From the NCBI RefSeq assembly GCF_019263585.2, contig NZ_JADQDF010000001.1, forward strand, positions 5,652,501 through 5,716,500: 64,000 nucleotides of DNA, in the 5' to 3' direction. Both the position numbers and the translations under genes were made by a program. The notes beneath the pieces are model-generated. The model had not been told where the DNA came from. It searched no databases and saw only the letters and a list, made by a program, of their open reading frames with translations. The stretch comes from Pseudonocardia oceani. GTDB taxonomy: Bacteria > Actinomycetota > Actinomycetes > Mycobacteriales > Pseudonocardiaceae. Each line of letters starts with the position of its first letter. Within the stretch, counting starts at the first letter, position 1. Shown here piece by piece: positions 62,697-64,000 of the stretch.

Positions 62697-63242
62697 CTGC
62701 CGTACCTCCTCGTCACGAATGTCCGTCCTGTCCACGGCAGCATCGCCACCTGTGACCTCCCCATCTCGTCGGTCGTCCACGGTTCGCGCGCCGTGGGAGG
62801 CCGGGGATCGTCGGCAGAGCAGGAGTGCGGGACGGACTCCGGTCGGGGGGTCTTGTGCTCTCGACGACCCCGGACCCGCTCGGGCACTCCCACGTGCGCC
62901 TCCATGCCGTGCGCAGCCGAGAGCCGCGCAGCCGGGCACAGGGCGCCGCCACGGGGTCACTCGGCCGTCTGCCGATGATGTCGACCACTGGGGCGGCAGG
63001 ACACGGTCCGGGACGGTGTCGAGCGGCCGCCGGAAGTGTGTGCTGAGCCACATTCGACCCTACGGAGCGGGTCCGAGATCGGCAAGGGGGAGCACCGGGC
63101 GATCCGGATCTCGGTCCGGGCGGCCGTGCGCGGCGTGAACCCGGCCCGGCGAGACGGTGCCCGGGAGCCGGTCGCGGTCCTATAGTGCGAACAGGCCGAC
63201 GTCGACGTCGACGGCGGTCGGACCGTCCACGCAGGGGGGCTC
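62697..63242. other. Divergent control region of the PQQ operon and the CYTH-like gene
   Basis: A 546-bp non-coding region. It must contain the PQQ operon promoter on the minus strand, but I could not assign -35/-10 boxes. A small dyad (ccacgg-N8-ccgtgg at 62777-62796) is one operator candidate. No convincing gene is seen. Confidence 0.4.
63181..63186 (+). promoter_or_regulatory. Possible -10 box upstream of the CYTH-like gene
   Basis: TATAGT, a near-consensus -10, lies 56 bp upstream of GTG 63243. No matching -35 was identified. Confidence 0.35.
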
Positions 63243-64000
63243 GTGCGGAGGTTCGGATCACCGGAGGCGCTCGCCCGGCTGAGCGCCCGCTGCGCCCATG
63301 CCGACAGCATCGAGCTGAAGACGCTGCTCGTGTCCCCGGCCGTACCGGCCGCCGAAGCGCTGACCGGACGGTGTGCGCCGACGTGGAGCGTGCGGCAGAT
63401 GTACCTGCTGGACACCCCGACGCTGGACCTGCTGCAGGCCGGGGTGGAGATCCGCCTGCGGCGCCGGGCGCGGGGCCGCTTCGACCTGTCGGTGTCCGCC
63501 TGCCGCAACGGCCCCGCCCGCCGGCGGTCGTTCCCGCGCGGGGTGCGCGTCGAGTTCGACATCGCCCCCGGGGCGCTGTGGCAGGACGTCGAGGTCCGGC
63601 GGGAGGTCGATCCGGCCGCGGCGGTCGACGTGATCGCCGGCGCGGTCGAGTCCCGGGAGCTGCTCACCGCGGCACAGGCCTCGTGGGCGCGCTGCGGCGG
63701 GCACGGGCCCGTGGACGACGCCCAGCTGCGCCGGCTGAGGGTGCACGGGCCGCTGGTGGTCCACCGGGTCAAGGTCGGGGCCGACGACCTGGGCCTGCAC
63801 CGTGCGGACCTGGAGCACTTCCGCTACCCGAGCGGTCGGGAGCTCCTGGAGCTGTCCACCCGCTGCTGGCCCCGGGAGGTGCTGGCCACCGCCACGGCGT
63901 TCGAGCAGCTGCTCGACGAGCGGGACGTCACGGTCGCGCCGGGGCACCGCACGAAGGCGTCGGTGTGGCGGGACGAGATCTTCTGCGGACGGACCGCGGT
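63243..64000 (+). CDS. CYTH-like domain protein (partial, 3' end off window)
   Basis: GTG 63243 opens a frame with no stop before the right edge (252 codons visible). DSIELKTLLVSPAVPAAEAL resembles the ExExK strand of CYTH/triphosphate-tunnel enzymes in relaxed form. MYLLDTPTLDLLQAGVEIRL RRR matches the YFDT-x-x-x-L-x-x-x-G-x-x-LR-x-R block. LHRADLEHFRYPSGRELLEL suggests a later acidic strand. The function is unknown; it may hydrolyse a triphosphate or be a degenerate member. Confidence 0.6.
   Translation, partial: MRRFGSPEALARLSARCAHADSIELKTLLVSPAVPAAEALTGRCAPTWSVRQMYLLDTPTLDLLQAGVEIRLRRRARGRFDLSVSACRNGPARRRSFPRGVRVEFDIAPGALWQDVEVRREVDPAAAVDVIAGAVESRELLTAAQASWARCGGHGPVDDAQLRRLRVHGPLVVHRVKVGADDLGLHRADLEHFRYPSGRELLELSTRCWPREVLATATAFEQLLDERDVTVAPGHRTKASVWRDEIFCGRTA

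Noticed and set aside
59439..62978. 1179-codon open frame on the plus strand
   Set aside because: It runs antisense through pqqB, pqqA, the dehydrogenase and its partner. Its composition is that of a codon-bias shadow with no domain.

Overview
The window is a very GC-rich actinobacterial chromosome segment. Markers are a WhiB protein, a SigF-type and several ECF sigma factors, an ANTAR response regulator, a CoaE-GrpB fusion, MSMEG_0570- and MSMEG_3727-type proteins, heavy GTG start use and many apparently leaderless genes. The overall look fits Pseudonocardiaceae (Pseudonocardia-like); the genus is an inference.

Layout. 1-5.1 kb: a partial dps, an ABM monooxygenase, an HbpS/GlcG protein and whiB, followed by the scar of an actinobacterial mobile element (mobC tail, relaxase with its catalytic domain deleted, an element cargo protein, a diverged IS630-like gene). 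5.2-9.1 kb: Tat-exported ferritin-like protein, glutaminase, a SigF-type sigma factor and a decayed sigJ. 9.1-13.7 kb: a probable polyamine catabolic locus (copper amine oxidase, DUF5134 protein, acetylpolyamine-deacetylase-like enzyme, LuxR regulator). 13.7-15.5 kb: cupin-cynS operon with a divergent PAS-AraC regulator. 15.5-18.2 kb: SigC-like ECF sigma, membrane zf-HC2 anti-sigma, MauE/DoxX and a DsbA-like thioredoxin. 18.2-26.3 kb: mixed metabolic and regulatory genes, including PP2C phosphatase, FrnE-like DsbA, an Asp/Glu racemase-ACT fusion, aroE and an SDR.

26.4-45 kb is a conserved actinobacterial backbone: tRNA-Leu(CAA), pdtaR, the livKHMGF importer, rpsA, coaE and uvrB. It is interrupted by a frameshifted AlkZ-like gene and has no polA where one is normally found. 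45-57 kb holds DUF2254 and GT87 membrane proteins, a LysR/EamA pair, a His-rich repeat membrane protein and an unusual ABC system. In that system one polypeptide joins a secreted serine hydrolase, a transmembrane helix and a cytoplasmic ABC ATPase, with its permease encoded just downstream. A LigD-Pol/YfcE/FKBP operon and a CaCA antiporter follow.

57.3-62.7 kb is a compact minus-strand operon: MSMEG_3727-like protein, PQQ-dependent alcohol dehydrogenase, pqqA, pqqB, pqqC, pqqD, pqqE. The dehydrogenase carries the Asp-x-Asp signature linked to lanthanide use but has no signal peptide. A partial CYTH-like gene runs off the right end.

Two themes recur. A TANNNT box lies 6-7 nt before the start codon at 14 genes, suggesting leaderless transcription. 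Perfect or near-perfect 15-bp hairpins follow livK and pqqA, the first genes needed in excess in their operons. No CRISPR array, rRNA operon or intact prophage was seen.
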